DNA of 64,000 nucleotides from an uncultured Bradyrhizobium sp. (GTDB taxonomy: Bacteria; Pseudomonadota; Alphaproteobacteria; Rhizobiales; Xanthobacteraceae). Position 1 is the stretch's first letter, and every line of letters begins with the position of its first letter. The position numbers were made by a program, and so were the translations under genes. The DNA lies in the NCBI RefSeq assembly GCF_936943645.1, contig NZ_CAKZJO010000051.1, positions 124,001-188,000 on the forward strand, given 5' to 3'. Positions 12,485 through 21,315 of this stretch are shown here, in pieces. The notes below the pieces were generated by a model. It was given only the letters and a program-made list of their open reading frames with translations. It was not told the DNA's origin and searched no databases.

Positions 12485-13585
12485 TCACGATGCCGTACGG
12501 CGCTCCTGCGCATAGCGAACCAGGGCGACGAAACGATAGATGCCGTGCACGAACTTGCCATAGGGCATGGTGATGAACAGCGCGAACACCGCCCCGAGAT
12601 GCAGCGCCAGCAGCGGCCCCATCGCGGCGGTCTCGCGCATGAACAGCAGCAGCATGCCCGTGAGACCGGTCAGGAACAGCATGGCAATGAAGCCGACATC
12701 CATGCCGTAGCTGTTATCGTCGAGCAATTCCGGCGCCCTGCGCAGCTTCGCCAAGAACAGCCCGGCCGGTCCCACGACGAGGCCAATGCCGCCGAGCGTG
12801 CCGAGCACGACGGGCAGGTCCCACCACGGATACGGCGCCTCGCGCGCGAGCAGATAGTGATAGAGCGTCGCCACCGACGTCGCGGCGAAGCACAGGATGA
12901 AGCCGTAGAAAGTCAGGTGGTGATACAGCCTGCGCCGGTCGGTCGGCTTGTCGTCCTCGTTATAGCAGCCGACGCCGCCGCCATGGAGATAGCGCAGCTC
13001 GCCGGCATCGCGGATCGCCTGGAAGATCGAGCCGCCGTCGGCGCGGCCACTGACGGCGGGGCCGATGTCGCGCCAGAAGGCGCGCACGCTCATGACCAGC
13101 GCCAGGACGGCGTAGAGGAATGCGGCGCTGAACAAGGCGGCCATCGCATTGTGCGGCATCAGCTTGTAGAAGGCGCCGGGACCGGTGTGCACGCCAAACA
13201 GCACGCTGCGGTCGTGCAGGGCAGCAAAGCCGAGGATGAAACCCGCCATGCTGAGCGCGGCGACGATGCTGATGACGAGGCCGTTGCGCGCGAAGGCGCC
13301 GGACAGCGCGCCCGGCCAGGCATAGGCCGCGTAGGACTCGGCGCGCGCGACGGCGAGTGTCTTGGGAACGTTGACGTTGAACTCGTGCGGCGGCGAGAAC
13401 TGGCAGTCGACATAGCAAGCGCCGCAGGAATGGCAGAGATTGGCGAGATAGTTGAGATCGCCGTCGGAGAAGGCGCGCCGCATCTCCATGGCGGGAAACA
13501 CCGCGCACAGGCCCTCGCAGTAGCGGCAGGAATTGCAGACCGTCATCAGACGGTCGGCCTCGTCGAGAATCCTAGTTCCGTGCAT
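12485..13585 (-). CDS. tcuB: Tricarballylate utilisation 4Fe-4S membrane protein TcuB
   Basis: TcuB takes electrons from the FADH2 of TcuA and passes them to the quinone pool. The 366-residue protein starts with two ferredoxin-like cysteine clusters, CNSCRYCEGLCAVFP and CHSCGACYVDCQFSPP, then has about six hydrophobic helices with several histidines that could ligate haem (for example LYHHLTFYGFILCF and TLYHYLL). The start overlaps the end of tcuA by 14 bases, so the pair is translationally linked. The gene converges on the hydrolase gene with a 3-base gap. Confidence 0.9.
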   Translation of the reverse strand: MHGTRILDEADRLMTVCNSCRYCEGLCAVFPAMEMRRAFSDGDLNYLANLCHSCGACYVDCQFSPPHEFNVNVPKTLAVARAESYAAYAWPGALSGAFARNGLVISIVAALSMAGFILGFAALHDRSVLFGVHTGPGAFYKLMPHNAMAALFSAAFLYAVLALVMSVRAFWRDIGPAVSGRADGGSIFQAIRDAGELRYLHGGGVGCYNEDDKPTDRRRLYHHLTFYGFILCFAATSVATLYHYLLAREAPYPWWDLPVVLGTLGGIGLVVGPAGLFLAKLRRAPELLDDNSYGMDVGFIAMLFLTGLTGMLLLFMRETAAMGPLLALHLGAVFALFITMPYGKFVHGIYRFVALVRYAQERRTAS

Positions 13586-14963
13586 GTTTCGCCGCTTCCC
13601 GCCCTGCGATCCGTCCGAACACGCTGCCGATGGTCATGCCCATGCCGGCGGCGTAACCCTTGCCGAGCACGTTGCCGGCCATGATCTCGCCGGCCGCGAA
13701 CATGTTGCCGGACGGCTTGCCGTCGGCCATCAGCATCCGCGCCTCCCTGTTCACGCGCGTGCCGAGATAGGTGAAGGTGATACCGGGCCGCACCGGGTAA
13801 GCGAGATAAGGCGGCGTCTCGATCCTGCGCGCCCAGTGCGTCTTCGGCGGCATGATGCCCTCGGTCACGCAGTCATCCAGGACGGTGTGGTCGAAGGTGC
13901 CGGGGCGTACCGCGGCATTGAATTCGGCGATGGTCTTCTCCAGCGCGGCCGGATCGAGCTCGAGCTTGCCGGCAAGCTCAGCGACGGTCTGCCCCGCGAT
14001 CGGCGGGAACAGCGTCGGCATGAAGCTGGTGACGACGGTGGAATCGAAGATGATGTAGGCGATCTGGTCGGGCTGCGCCGCGACCAGCCGGCCCCAGATG
14101 GCGTAGCGCTTCGGCCAGATGTCCTCGCCCTCGTCGTAGAAGCGCTGGGCATGCTTGTTGACGACGATGCCGAACACGACCGAGTCATGCCGCGTGATGA
14201 TGCCGCCGTCGAATTTCGGCGCGCGGGCGTCGATCGCGACCGCATGGCACTGGGTGGGATCGCCGACCTGCTGCACGCCCTTGTCCAGCAACATTTTGAG
14301 AATAGAGCCGCGGTTATAGGGCGTGCCGCGGATCAGGAAGTTGTCGGCGGCCTCGCCCCAATATTGCTTCAGCCATTCGATGTTGGCCTCGAACCCGCCG
14401 GCGGCGGCCACCAATGAGGTGGCACGGATCTCGGTCTCGCCATTCACCGGCCGCTTCAGGCGCGCGGCGAGGAACATGCCGTCCTCGATCACGAGGTCGG
14501 TGACCTCGGCATCGTATTCGACGTCAACACCGAGTCGCTCGGCGGTGAGATAGAGCGCGTTCAGCATCGCGCGGCCGCCGCCGAGGAAGAACGAGTTGGT
14601 CCGGCCGAGGCTCAGCGTACCGCCGAGCGAAGGCTGCCAGCGCACGCCCTGCTCCACGATCCAGTTCAGGATGTCCTTGGACTCGCGGATCATGTGCCGC
14701 GCGAGCACCTCGTCGGTCTTGCCGCCGGTGACGCGCAGCAGATCCTCCCAGAACTCCTCCTCGGCGTAGGGGCCGGTCAGGATTTCGGTGGCGGCGTCGT
14801 GGGCGCAGCGCATGTTGCGGGTGTGGCGCGTGTTGCCGCCGCGATAGAATTTCGGCGCGCCTTCCAGGACCAGCACCGAGGCACCGCCGCGGCGCGCCGC
14901 GATCGCCGCGCACAGCGCCGCATTGCCGCCCCCGATCACCAGCACGTCGTACTTGCTGCTCAT
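13572..14963 (-). CDS. tcuA: FAD-dependent tricarballylate dehydrogenase TcuA
   Basis: Oxidises tricarballylate to cis-aconitate, which enters the TCA cycle. The 463-residue flavoprotein has the Rossmann motif VIGGGNAALCAAIAARRGG at residues 9-27 and the fumarate-reductase/succinate-dehydrogenase flavoprotein fold, including GGFEANIEWL and the C-terminal FAD-binding MFAAGEIMAGNVLGKGYAAG. It is the first gene of tcuAB and is divergent from an FCD-type GntR regulator, with a perfect palindrome between them. In Salmonella the regulator is LysR-type TcuR and a TcuC transporter is adjacent; neither is here. A related citrate-like substrate cannot be excluded. Confidence 0.88.
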   Translation of the reverse strand: MSSKYDVLVIGGGNAALCAAIAARRGGASVLVLEGAPKFYRGGNTRHTRNMRCAHDAATEILTGPYAEEEFWEDLLRVTGGKTDEVLARHMIRESKDILNWIVEQGVRWQPSLGGTLSLGRTNSFFLGGGRAMLNALYLTAERLGVDVEYDAEVTDLVIEDGMFLAARLKRPVNGETEIRATSLVAAAGGFEANIEWLKQYWGEAADNFLIRGTPYNRGSILKMLLDKGVQQVGDPTQCHAVAIDARAPKFDGGIITRHDSVVFGIVVNKHAQRFYDEGEDIWPKRYAIWGRLVAAQPDQIAYIIFDSTVVTSFMPTLFPPIAGQTVAELAGKLELDPAALEKTIAEFNAAVRPGTFDHTVLDDCVTEGIMPPKTHWARRIETPPYLAYPVRPGITFTYLGTRVNREARMLMADGKPSGNMFAAGEIMAGNVLGKGYAAGMGMTIGSVFGRIAGREAAKHARN

Positions 14964-15042
14964 GCCGTCTGTCCGATGCGACGAGATTGGAAACTTTCTG
15001 CCCGCCGACCGCCCCGGTCAAGCCCGGCAGCCATTGCGCACG

Positions 15043-15066
15043 TTTGTATACAAAGATATACAAAGA
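15043..15066. promoter_or_regulatory. GntR-type operator between tcuA and its regulator
   Basis: A perfect 12-base palindrome TTTGTATACAAA at 15043-15054 overlaps two direct copies of TATACAAAGA at 15047-15056 and 15057-15066. The TTGTATACAA core matches the operator style of FadR/FCD GntR regulators. It lies 80 bases upstream of tcuA and about 50 bases upstream of the regulator, so repression of both is expected. Binding is inferred. Confidence 0.7.
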
Positions 15067-15113
15067 TCGTGCAAGCGGCATCTCTGCATGGGCAGGATGC
15101 GCCTCGAGGGAAC

Positions 15114-15809
15114 ATGGCCAGACGGCCGGCGAAGACAGGCGGATCGATTGCGCGCAGCAGTGGCGTTGCGCTGGGAGAAGCCGTGTTCCGCTCGCTCTGC
15201 GAGGCGTTGCAGGCCGGCAGCTATCGTGCCGGCGATCGGCTGCGCGAGGAAGAGGTCGCCCAGCGGCTGAAGGTCAGCCGCACGCCGGTGCGCGAGGCGT
15301 TGGGCCGCCTCGCGGCACGCGGCTTCGTCGAGCCCGCCGCCGGCCGCGGCCTGATCGTGCGCAATCTCGACATCTCGGAGGTGCTCGAGCTCTACGCCAT
15401 GCGCGAGATCATGGAAGGCGCCGCCGCGCGGCTGGCCGCCGAGCACGCCTCGTCCACCGAGATCGAAGCGCTCGGGGACATCGAGCAGGCCTTCGTCGCG
15501 GCCTCCGCGACCGATACCCCCGAGACGGCAGGAGACATGGCAAGGCTGAACCGCGCCTTCCACGAAGCGATCTGCCGCGCCGCGCGCAACCGCTATCTCG
15601 ACAACGCCTCGCGCGAATTGCAGGACTGGATCGCCCTGCTCGGCCCAACCACCTTTACGGTCGCAGGACGTCCCTCGACCAGCCATGACGAGCATCAGGC
15701 CATCGTCGCCGCCATCGCCGCGCGTGATGGCGACAAGGCCGAGCAACTCGCGCGGGCCCACATCCGCGAGGCACTGCGCTGCCGGCTCAAGCTCCTGCAG
15801 AAGCAGTAA
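15114..15809 (+). CDS. GntR-family (FCD) regulator, probable repressor of tcuAB
   Basis: A 231-residue GntR regulator of the FadR/FCD subfamily. The winged HTH covers residues about 20-85 (GDRLREEEVAQRLKVSRTPV, then REALGRLAARGFVEPAAGRG). The C-terminal FCD ligand-binding domain has the metal-site residues of the family (LYAMREIMEG with Asp/His partners; RLNRAFHEAICRAARN; HDEHQAIVAAIAARD). ATG 15114 gives the normal length, though the frame is open upstream. It is divergent from tcuAB across a palindromic operator, so a tricarballylate-responsive repressor is the likely role. Confidence 0.85.
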   Translation: MARRPAKTGGSIARSSGVALGEAVFRSLCEALQAGSYRAGDRLREEEVAQRLKVSRTPVREALGRLAARGFVEPAAGRGLIVRNLDISEVLELYAMREIMEGAAARLAAEHASSTEIEALGDIEQAFVAASATDTPETAGDMARLNRAFHEAICRAARNRYLDNASRELQDWIALLGPTTFTVAGRPSTSHDEHQAIVAAIAARDGDKAEQLARAHIREALRCRLKLLQKQ

Positions 15810-15813
15810 TCTT

Positions 15814-16569
15814 CTATCGCCGTGCCCGGCGCGCGGGCCGCGCGTCCTCGGCCGTATCAGCCAAGGCGGCGTCGAGCCGATCGGTCGGCCCGCCCAGCGC
15901 GCGCGTCAGGCGGAGGGCGGCCTTCACCAGTTGCGACGTCATCGTCTTGATGTTGTCGCGCGTGAAGCGCGGCTTCGGCCCCGAGAGCGAGAGCGCGCCG
16001 ACGCATTTGCCGCCGGGACCGAACACCGGACAGGCCAGCCCGGCGCAATCGGGATCGCGCTCGCCGAAGGAGACGGCGATGCAGTCTTCACGAATCTCGT
16101 CGTAGCTGTCGCCCCTCTCGCCGTCGAAGGCGAGGATGACCCGGCCGGCGGCGCCGCGATCGAGCGGCAGCAGCATGCCGGCTTCCACGCGGTCCAGCGT
16201 CGAATGCTGGGAATCCACGCGGAAGACGCACAGCCGGCGCCTGGCATCGTGCCGCACGTGGAACGAAGGACTCTCGGTCCCGTCCGCCACGAGCTGCCGC
16301 AGCAGCGGCATCACACGGTCATGGAGGTTGTTGCTGCGCTGGTAGACCGCGCCGAGCCGGAACGGCGTCGGGCCGAGATGGTAGCGGCCGTCGGCAAGCT
16401 GAATGAGATAGCCGAACTCCTGCAGCGATGCCATCAGCCGCAGCAGCGTGCTCTTGTACATCTTCGTGCGCCGGGCAAGCTCGGCCAGCGTCATCGGCTC
16501 CGGCGCATCCTCGAAGGCCGCCAAAATGCTCAGGGCGCGGTCGACGGCGGCAACACCGGGCGAAGGCAT
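15814..16569 (-). CDS. IclR-family regulator of the adjacent catabolic cassette
   Basis: A 251-residue IclR-type regulator with an N-terminal winged HTH (ALSILAAFEDAPEPMTLAEL, then ARRTKMYKSTLLRLMASLQ) and the C-terminal effector-binding domain (LLPLDRGAAGRVILAFDG; GLACPVFGPGGKCVGALSLSG). ATG 16569 is chosen over the longer open frame, which only shadows the next gene. It is the last of five minus-strand genes that appear to form an operon starting near 20031; it starts 8 bases after the oxidoreductase gene. A 19-base inverted repeat upstream of the first gene (20054-20072) is a plausible operator. The effector is unknown. Confidence 0.85.
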   Translation of the reverse strand: MPSPGVAAVDRALSILAAFEDAPEPMTLAELARRTKMYKSTLLRLMASLQEFGYLIQLADGRYHLGPTPFRLGAVYQRSNNLHDRVMPLLRQLVADGTESPSFHVRHDARRRLCVFRVDSQHSTLDRVEAGMLLPLDRGAAGRVILAFDGERGDSYDEIREDCIAVSFGERDPDCAGLACPVFGPGGKCVGALSLSGPKPRFTRDNIKTMTSQLVKAALRLTRALGGPTDRLDAALADTAEDARPARRARR

Positions 16570-16577
16570 GCGGTCTC

Positions 16578-17459
16578 CTAGTTCGGGAATCCGGAGGGAT
16601 CGATCAGCTTGGCGATGACAGGAAAGTACGCATCGCCCATGCCCTTGTCGATCGTCTCCTGGAAGATCTCGCGCATCAGCGCGGCGCCGCGAAGGCTCAG
16701 ACCAGCCTGTGCGCCCAGCTCCAGCGCGTAAGACAGATCCTTCATGGCATATTCGGTCGAGAAGGCCCGCAGCGGAAACTCCTTGGCGACGATCGCTTTC
16801 ATGCCATGGTTGCGCAGGGCAAAACTGTCCGCCGATCCCTTCGACAGCGTCTCCAGCAGCAGCTTCGGCTCGACGCCGCTGTGCTTGGCGAGCGCGACGG
16901 CTTCGGCCAGCGCGTTGACCGTCTCGAACAGCACCATGTTGTTCAGGATCTTCGTCACCTGCCCCGCACCGGTCCCGCCGCAGAGCGTGACATCGGTGGC
17001 GAAATGCCGGATCAGCGGCTCGACCACGGCGAACTGCGCGGGCGTCGCGCCGACCATGACGCTGAGCGTGCCGTCCTGCGCCGCCTGCCGGGTGCGCGCG
17101 ATCGGCGCGTCGATCCAGAGCGCGCCCTTGTCGGAGAGCTGTTTTGCGAAGGCGCGCGTCTGACCGACATCGGAGGTGCCGAGATCGATCACGGTCTGAC
17201 AGCTTCTGATCGCCGGCAACAGCCCGGCGAATACCGACATCACGTGCCTGGCGCTGGGCAGGCACAGGAAGATCGTCTCGCTGCCGCCGACGACATCAGC
17301 GATCGACTTCGCCGCGACCGCACCGTCAGCAGCGATCCGCGCCAGCGGCTCCGCGGCAAGGTCGAACGCAAGCACCGTTCGCCCGCTCTTGCGCAACAGG
17401 TTGCGGCAGATCGGCTCGCCCATGACACCGAGACCGATGAACCCGATCGAACCAGACAT
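16578..17459 (-). CDS. NAD(P)-dependent beta-hydroxyacid dehydrogenase-like oxidoreductase
   Basis: A 293-residue member of the 3-hydroxyisobutyrate dehydrogenase/tartronate semialdehyde reductase family. The NAD(P)-binding motif GFIGLGVMGEPICRNLL is at residues 5-21, the substrate motif is a variant (DAPIARTRQAAQDGTLSVMVG) of the usual DAPVSGG...G.L, and the catalytic lysine region is GAGQVTKILNNMV. The replaced SGG stretch (ARTRQ) suggests an unusual substrate. It is the fourth gene of the minus-strand cassette, between an orphan binding protein and an IclR regulator, so oxidation or reduction of a hydroxyacid released from the imported compound is likely. Confidence 0.82.
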   Translation of the reverse strand: MSGSIGFIGLGVMGEPICRNLLRKSGRTVLAFDLAAEPLARIAADGAVAAKSIADVVGGSETIFLCLPSARHVMSVFAGLLPAIRSCQTVIDLGTSDVGQTRAFAKQLSDKGALWIDAPIARTRQAAQDGTLSVMVGATPAQFAVVEPLIRHFATDVTLCGGTGAGQVTKILNNMVLFETVNALAEAVALAKHSGVEPKLLLETLSKGSADSFALRNHGMKAIVAKEFPLRAFSTEYAMKDLSYALELGAQAGLSLRGAALMREIFQETIDKGMGDAYFPVIAKLIDPSGFPN

Positions 17460-17520
17460 TCCGTACTCTCCCTCGAAATCCCGCGGCCGGGCGAGAATTG
17501 ATCCCGCCCGGCCGGCACAG

Positions 17521-18717
17521 CTACTTGACCAGCGGGCAACCGCCTTCGCTCATCGGCCGGAACACCTCTTCGCCCGCCTTGGAGCTGACGATCCGGTAGT
17601 AGTCGAACTTGTACTTGGACTCCTCCGGCTTTTTCACCTGGACCAGGTACATGGTGAGTAGCACGCGCCCGTCGGGGCGGATCGCGACATCCTTGTTGTA
17701 CATGTCGTTGACCTTCAGCTCGTGCATCTTGGCGGCAACGGCCGTCGTGTCGGTCGTGCCGGCGGCCTTCACGGCGGCAAGGTAGTGATGGACGCCGCTG
17801 TAGACACCGGCCTGCACCATGCTGGCAACCTTGCCGTCCATCAGGCCAGCGTAGCGCTTCGACCAGGCGCGGGTCTGCTCGTCGAGATCCCAGTAGAACG
17901 AGGTCGTCACCTGCAGGCCTTGCGTGACCTTCAGGCCGAGCGAATTCACGTCGGTGATGAAGACGAGCAGGCCGGCGAGCTTCTGGCCACCCTCGACGAC
18001 GCCGAACTCACCGGCCTGCTTGATTGCGGTTTGCACGTCGGCGCCTGATGTCGCGAGCCCAACGACGTCGGCCTTGGAGCCCTGCGCTTGCAGCAGGAAG
18101 GAGGCGAAGTCGGCGGTGCCGAGCGGATGCGCGGCCGAGCCGATCACCTTGCCGCCGGCCGCCTCGATGAACTTCGTGGCGTCGCGCTGCAGCGCGTGGC
18201 CGAAGGCATAATCGGCCGTGACGAAATACCAGGTCTTGCCGCCGGCCCGCGTGATCGCGTCGCTGGTCAGCTTCGACAGCGCATAGGTGTCGTAATTGAA
18301 GTGGAAGCTGACGGGCGAGCACGACTTGCCCGTGAAGTCGGACGAGCCGGGGCCGGAGATGACGAAGATCTTGTTCTTCTGCTTGGCGACCTCGAGGATG
18401 GCAAAGCCGGCGGACGATGCCGCGCCGTCCGCGATCATGTCGACGCCTTCATTGTCGAACCACTTTCGCGCCGTGGCCGAAGCGATGTCCGGCTTGTTCT
18501 GGTGATCGGCCGAGATGATCTCGATCTTCTTGCCGAGCAGTTCGTTGCCGAAATCTTCGGCGGCAAGCTTTGCGGCCGCGACCGAGCCGCGTCCGCCATT
18601 GTCCGCGAATACGCCGGACTGGTCGTTGAGAACGCCGATCCTGATGACGTTGTCGGCTGCAAATGCGGCACCCGCCTGCGCGGCCAGAACGGCCGCCATC
18701 ATCCAACGCAACTTCAT
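17521..18717 (-). CDS. Periplasmic ABC binding protein, branched-chain amino-acid (LivK) type
   Basis: A 398-residue secreted binding protein. Residues 1-20 form a signal peptide (MKLRWMMAAVLAAQAGAAFA) and the mature part begins ADNVIRIGVLNDQSG, typical of type-I periplasmic binding proteins of the LivJ/LivK/amide class. No permease or ATPase gene is adjacent, so it must work with a transporter encoded elsewhere or as a sensor partner. It is clearly paralogous to the binding protein at 39781 (shared stretches such as QGL-x-TTSFYWD-x-D and the DYYxI...CxLVK C-terminus). It lies inside an operon with a hydrolase and an oxidoreductase. Confidence 0.88.
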   Translation of the reverse strand: MKLRWMMAAVLAAQAGAAFAADNVIRIGVLNDQSGVFADNGGRGSVAAAKLAAEDFGNELLGKKIEIISADHQNKPDIASATARKWFDNEGVDMIADGAASSAGFAILEVAKQKNKIFVISGPGSSDFTGKSCSPVSFHFNYDTYALSKLTSDAITRAGGKTWYFVTADYAFGHALQRDATKFIEAAGGKVIGSAAHPLGTADFASFLLQAQGSKADVVGLATSGADVQTAIKQAGEFGVVEGGQKLAGLLVFITDVNSLGLKVTQGLQVTTSFYWDLDEQTRAWSKRYAGLMDGKVASMVQAGVYSGVHHYLAAVKAAGTTDTTAVAAKMHELKVNDMYNKDVAIRPDGRVLLTMYLVQVKKPEESKYKFDYYRIVSSKAGEEVFRPMSEGGCPLVK

Positions 18718-18733
18718 AACATACGCCTCCCGT

Positions 18734-19591
18734 TTACAATCTTTGCTTATCGAGGATGTCTTGCAGCACCGGCGCGATGTAGCGGCGGAACTGATCCGGG
18801 TTTTCGCTCATCGGAAAATGACCGAGCCGCTCCATCACGGTCGCCTTCGCGCCGGGGATGCCGGCGGCGGTGCGCAACGTGTCCTCCGGCGTACAGGAGA
18901 AGTCGTATTCGCCGGTCAGGAGGTAGAGCGGGCACGCGTTGACATCGATGTTGCCGGTGCGACCGCGCAGATCGCCGTCGACGCGATAGAAATAGAGGTC
19001 GCCCTTGAAGATACCGGGACCGCCCTGCTTGTAGCCCCACAGCGTTTCGTTGCGCGCGGCCTCGGGGCCGTTCGGCGCGATCAATCCCGACACCAGGGCT
19101 GCGCAGACCTCGCCGCCATGCACGTCGGGCCGATTCAGCCACGCCGTGTCGTACCAGGGTTGCTGGAAGTCGGCGGCTTCGAGCCCGATCAAGGCGCGGA
19201 ATTCGCTGGCATGCGCGATGGCGAGATTGAGGACGATGCGGCCGCCGATCGAGCAACCCATCACTACCGGCCTGTCCAGCCCGAGCGCCTTGCAGAACGC
19301 GCGGATGGTCGCGGTGTAGCTGGCCGTGGTCAGCCGGTATTCGCTGCCATATTGGCTATCGGGCGGGTTGGACTTGCCATGCCAGGGCATGTCGAAGGCG
19401 ATGACGCGGAAATGTTTGGTGAATTCATCGTCCGCCAGCAGATGGCGCCACTGCCGCGCGTCGGAGCCGGCGGTGTGCAGGCAGACCAGGGGAATGCCGC
19501 TGCCGTTCTCCTCGAAATAGATCCGGTTGGTCTCGCCGTCGATCTCGACATGGACGTAGCGGCCGATGATCGGCTCGATGAAGCCGCTCAT
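18734..19591 (-). CDS. Alpha/beta hydrolase
   Basis: A 285-residue alpha/beta-fold hydrolase. The oxyanion strand is IPLVCLHTAGSDARQW, the nucleophile elbow is VVMGCSIGGRIVLNLA (serine in GCSIGG), the acid is probably in TGEYDFSCTPED, and the histidine is in MERLGHFPMSENP. The segments fit the meta-cleavage-product hydrolase or carboxylesterase part of the family. Its start codon overlaps the stop of the preceding small gene (ATGA at 19588-19591), so they are translationally coupled. The position in an operon with a binding protein, a dehydrogenase and an IclR regulator points to ester or C-C hydrolysis of an imported compound. Confidence 0.85.
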   Translation of the reverse strand: MSGFIEPIIGRYVHVEIDGETNRIYFEENGSGIPLVCLHTAGSDARQWRHLLADDEFTKHFRVIAFDMPWHGKSNPPDSQYGSEYRLTTASYTATIRAFCKALGLDRPVVMGCSIGGRIVLNLAIAHASEFRALIGLEAADFQQPWYDTAWLNRPDVHGGEVCAALVSGLIAPNGPEAARNETLWGYKQGGPGIFKGDLYFYRVDGDLRGRTGNIDVNACPLYLLTGEYDFSCTPEDTLRTAAGIPGAKATVMERLGHFPMSENPDQFRRYIAPVLQDILDKQRL

Positions 19592-20031
19592 GACGCACCT
19601 CCAAAGCCGTTCCGGCGCGGCAGAGCAAGCAGATCCTTGAAATATTGGAGATGAGTCATGAAGGGATGGATCTCGCCTTCGAGCGTCGCCTGCCCGCGCT
19701 TGGTCAACGCCAGAAGGTCATGCCAGCCGGCCGGCGGCATCGTCTGCCAATAGGCGGCGAACGCGGCGGGCGTCGCACGGTAGGCGAAGCGCCATGAGCG
19801 CATCAGCACCGGCGCCGGAATCATATCGACGATCTGTCCGGCGCGGATCGCGACGTGGAAGGGCTGCGTGCTTGGCCCGAGCAGACAGTCGACGTCCAGC
19901 CACCGGCCACGCGCGGTCAACGCCGCGTCGCCCGCCAACAGATCGGGAATCTCCTTGAAGGCCGCGATCACGGCCTCAGGTGTGAACTGCACCGGTGGAT
20001 CGGTGTCTCGACGAACGCGTTCGGATTCCAT
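19588..20031 (-). CDS. Small conserved protein at the head of the catabolic operon
   Basis: A 147-residue protein, possibly with an SCP2-like (sterol-carrier) fold judging by the run of polar strands ending in WHDLLALTKRGQATLEGEIH, but I do not assign a function. No signal peptide and no cysteine motif. ATG 20031 is supported by GAGGG about 9 bases upstream; a TTG at 20046 in the same frame is less likely. It is the first gene of the cassette and is coupled to the following hydrolase by a 4-base overlap, which suggests the two proteins act together, for example as carrier and hydrolase. Confidence 0.65.
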   Translation of the reverse strand: MESERVRRDTDPPVQFTPEAVIAAFKEIPDLLAGDAALTARGRWLDVDCLLGPSTQPFHVAIRAGQIVDMIPAPVLMRSWRFAYRATPAAFAAYWQTMPPAGWHDLLALTKRGQATLEGEIHPFMTHLQYFKDLLALPRRNGFGGAS

Positions 20032-20053
20032 CGTTTCGTCCCTCAAAGGCCAT

Positions 20054-20072
20054 CGTTCTATTGGATAGAACG
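20054..20072. promoter_or_regulatory. 19-base inverted repeat, probable IclR operator
   Basis: Perfect 8-base arms CGTTCTAT and ATAGAACG flank a TGG spacer, 23 bases upstream of ATG 20031. A partial copy (ATTCTAT) follows about 15 bases further upstream. The location is right for control of the five-gene minus-strand operon, which itself encodes an IclR regulator. Binding is inferred. Confidence 0.65.
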
Positions 20073-20214
20073 ATATTCTATTTCTAATCAGGATCTATAC
20101 AGGGCTCGCGAGTGAACTCAAGTGCCACGACCGCCATGGGAATTGGGTGCCCGCGGACGGCAAGAGGCCGGACGCTCGAACGATCGAATTTGGAGCCGAA
20201 TGCGTGGCGCGCGA

Positions 20215-21297
20215 TCAAGCCTCGAAGACGCGCATGATCAACCAACAGCTGCCGAGCAGGCTGATTGCCGCGGATACCGCATACACCAGGCTTGCCGACC
20301 TCACCGGTTCGCCGCGCCCGGCCATGGTGAGCCGGTCCAGCAACGCCAGCACCGGCACCACGACCGCGACGATCGCGATCTGCCCGATCTCGACGCCGAC
20401 GTTGAATGCAGCGAGAGCGGGCACCACCGCATTCGGCGGCAAGCCGACCTCGCGAAGCACGCCGGCAAAGCCAAATCCGTGAACCAGTCCGAACAGGAAG
20501 GCGACGCGCCAGCGCCTGTCGATGTCGCGCGAGACAAAATTTTCGACGGAAACGAAGACGATCGACGCTGCGATCGCCGGCTCCACGATGCGGCCCGTGA
20601 CGACGACGAGATCCAGCGCGGCCAGCGACAAGGTGATCGAGTGCGCGATCGTGAAAGCGGTGACGATCTTGATGACGGGGACCAGCCGGCGGGCCCACAG
20701 CATCACGGCGATCAGGAAGGCAATGTGATCGTAGCCAAGGAAGATGTGCTCGATGCCGGTGAGGAGATAGCGCTGGATGGTCGACCACGACGACGGCGTC
20801 GCCGAAAGCGTCACCGTCGTGTGGCCCGCGTCGAGCAAAGCTTGCGTTTCGGACTGGCCCCGCGCGATCAGCACGACCTGGCGTCCGGTCGGATCCGTCT
20901 CGGTCAGCACGCTGGAGCGATAGACAATGTCGCCGGCGATGTTGGCGCAGGCAAAGCTGCTGCGATAGACAACGCCGTCGCCGTCGGGCAGGATCGCGGC
21001 AACGCTCCGCGGGCAGGGCATTCCGCCGCTCGTGACGGCCAGATGCTTGTCGAGATAGGCGAGGATTGCGGCTTTGGCCGCTTCGACCGCGGCCGGATCG
21101 ACCGTGTCCTGCCGCGCATCGTACACCTTGGCGCCGATCAGGCGATCGATGTCGCTGCCCTTCAGCCCCAACTCGACGCTCACCATGCGATCTCCGGCCA
21201 GCGCCACGCGGGCCGTCACAAGGTTGACCTGATGCGCCTCAGCCGGCAGGCCAAGTCCGAGCAGAACCGCGAGCCACAGGAGCTGCGGCCGGATCAT
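20215..21297 (-). CDS. HupE/UreJ-like membrane protein with signal peptide
   Basis: A 360-residue protein. Residues 1-21 are a signal peptide (LLWLAVLLGLGLPAEAHQ), followed by an extracytoplasmic domain of about 140 residues with two cysteines, then about six membrane helices of the HupE/UreJ_2 family with the motif GIEHIFLGYDHIAFLIAVML and a later LVHGFGFAGVLREVGLP, both histidine- and glycine-rich as in metal-permease relatives. Members near hydrogenase or urease genes are linked to nickel, but no such genes are near here, so the cargo is unknown. It precedes ybaK in the opposite sense of order (ybaK is upstream on the same strand, 18 bases away) and may share its transcript. Confidence 0.78.
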   Translation of the reverse strand: MIRPQLLWLAVLLGLGLPAEAHQVNLVTARVALAGDRMVSVELGLKGSDIDRLIGAKVYDARQDTVDPAAVEAAKAAILAYLDKHLAVTSGGMPCPRSVAAILPDGDGVVYRSSFACANIAGDIVYRSSVLTETDPTGRQVVLIARGQSETQALLDAGHTTVTLSATPSSWSTIQRYLLTGIEHIFLGYDHIAFLIAVMLWARRLVPVIKIVTAFTIAHSITLSLAALDLVVVTGRIVEPAIAASIVFVSVENFVSRDIDRRWRVAFLFGLVHGFGFAGVLREVGLPPNAVVPALAAFNVGVEIGQIAIVAVVVPVLALLDRLTMAGRGEPVRSASLVYAVSAAISLLGSCWLIMRVFEA

Positions 21298-21315
21298 GAT
21301 TGCGCTCCATCGCTC

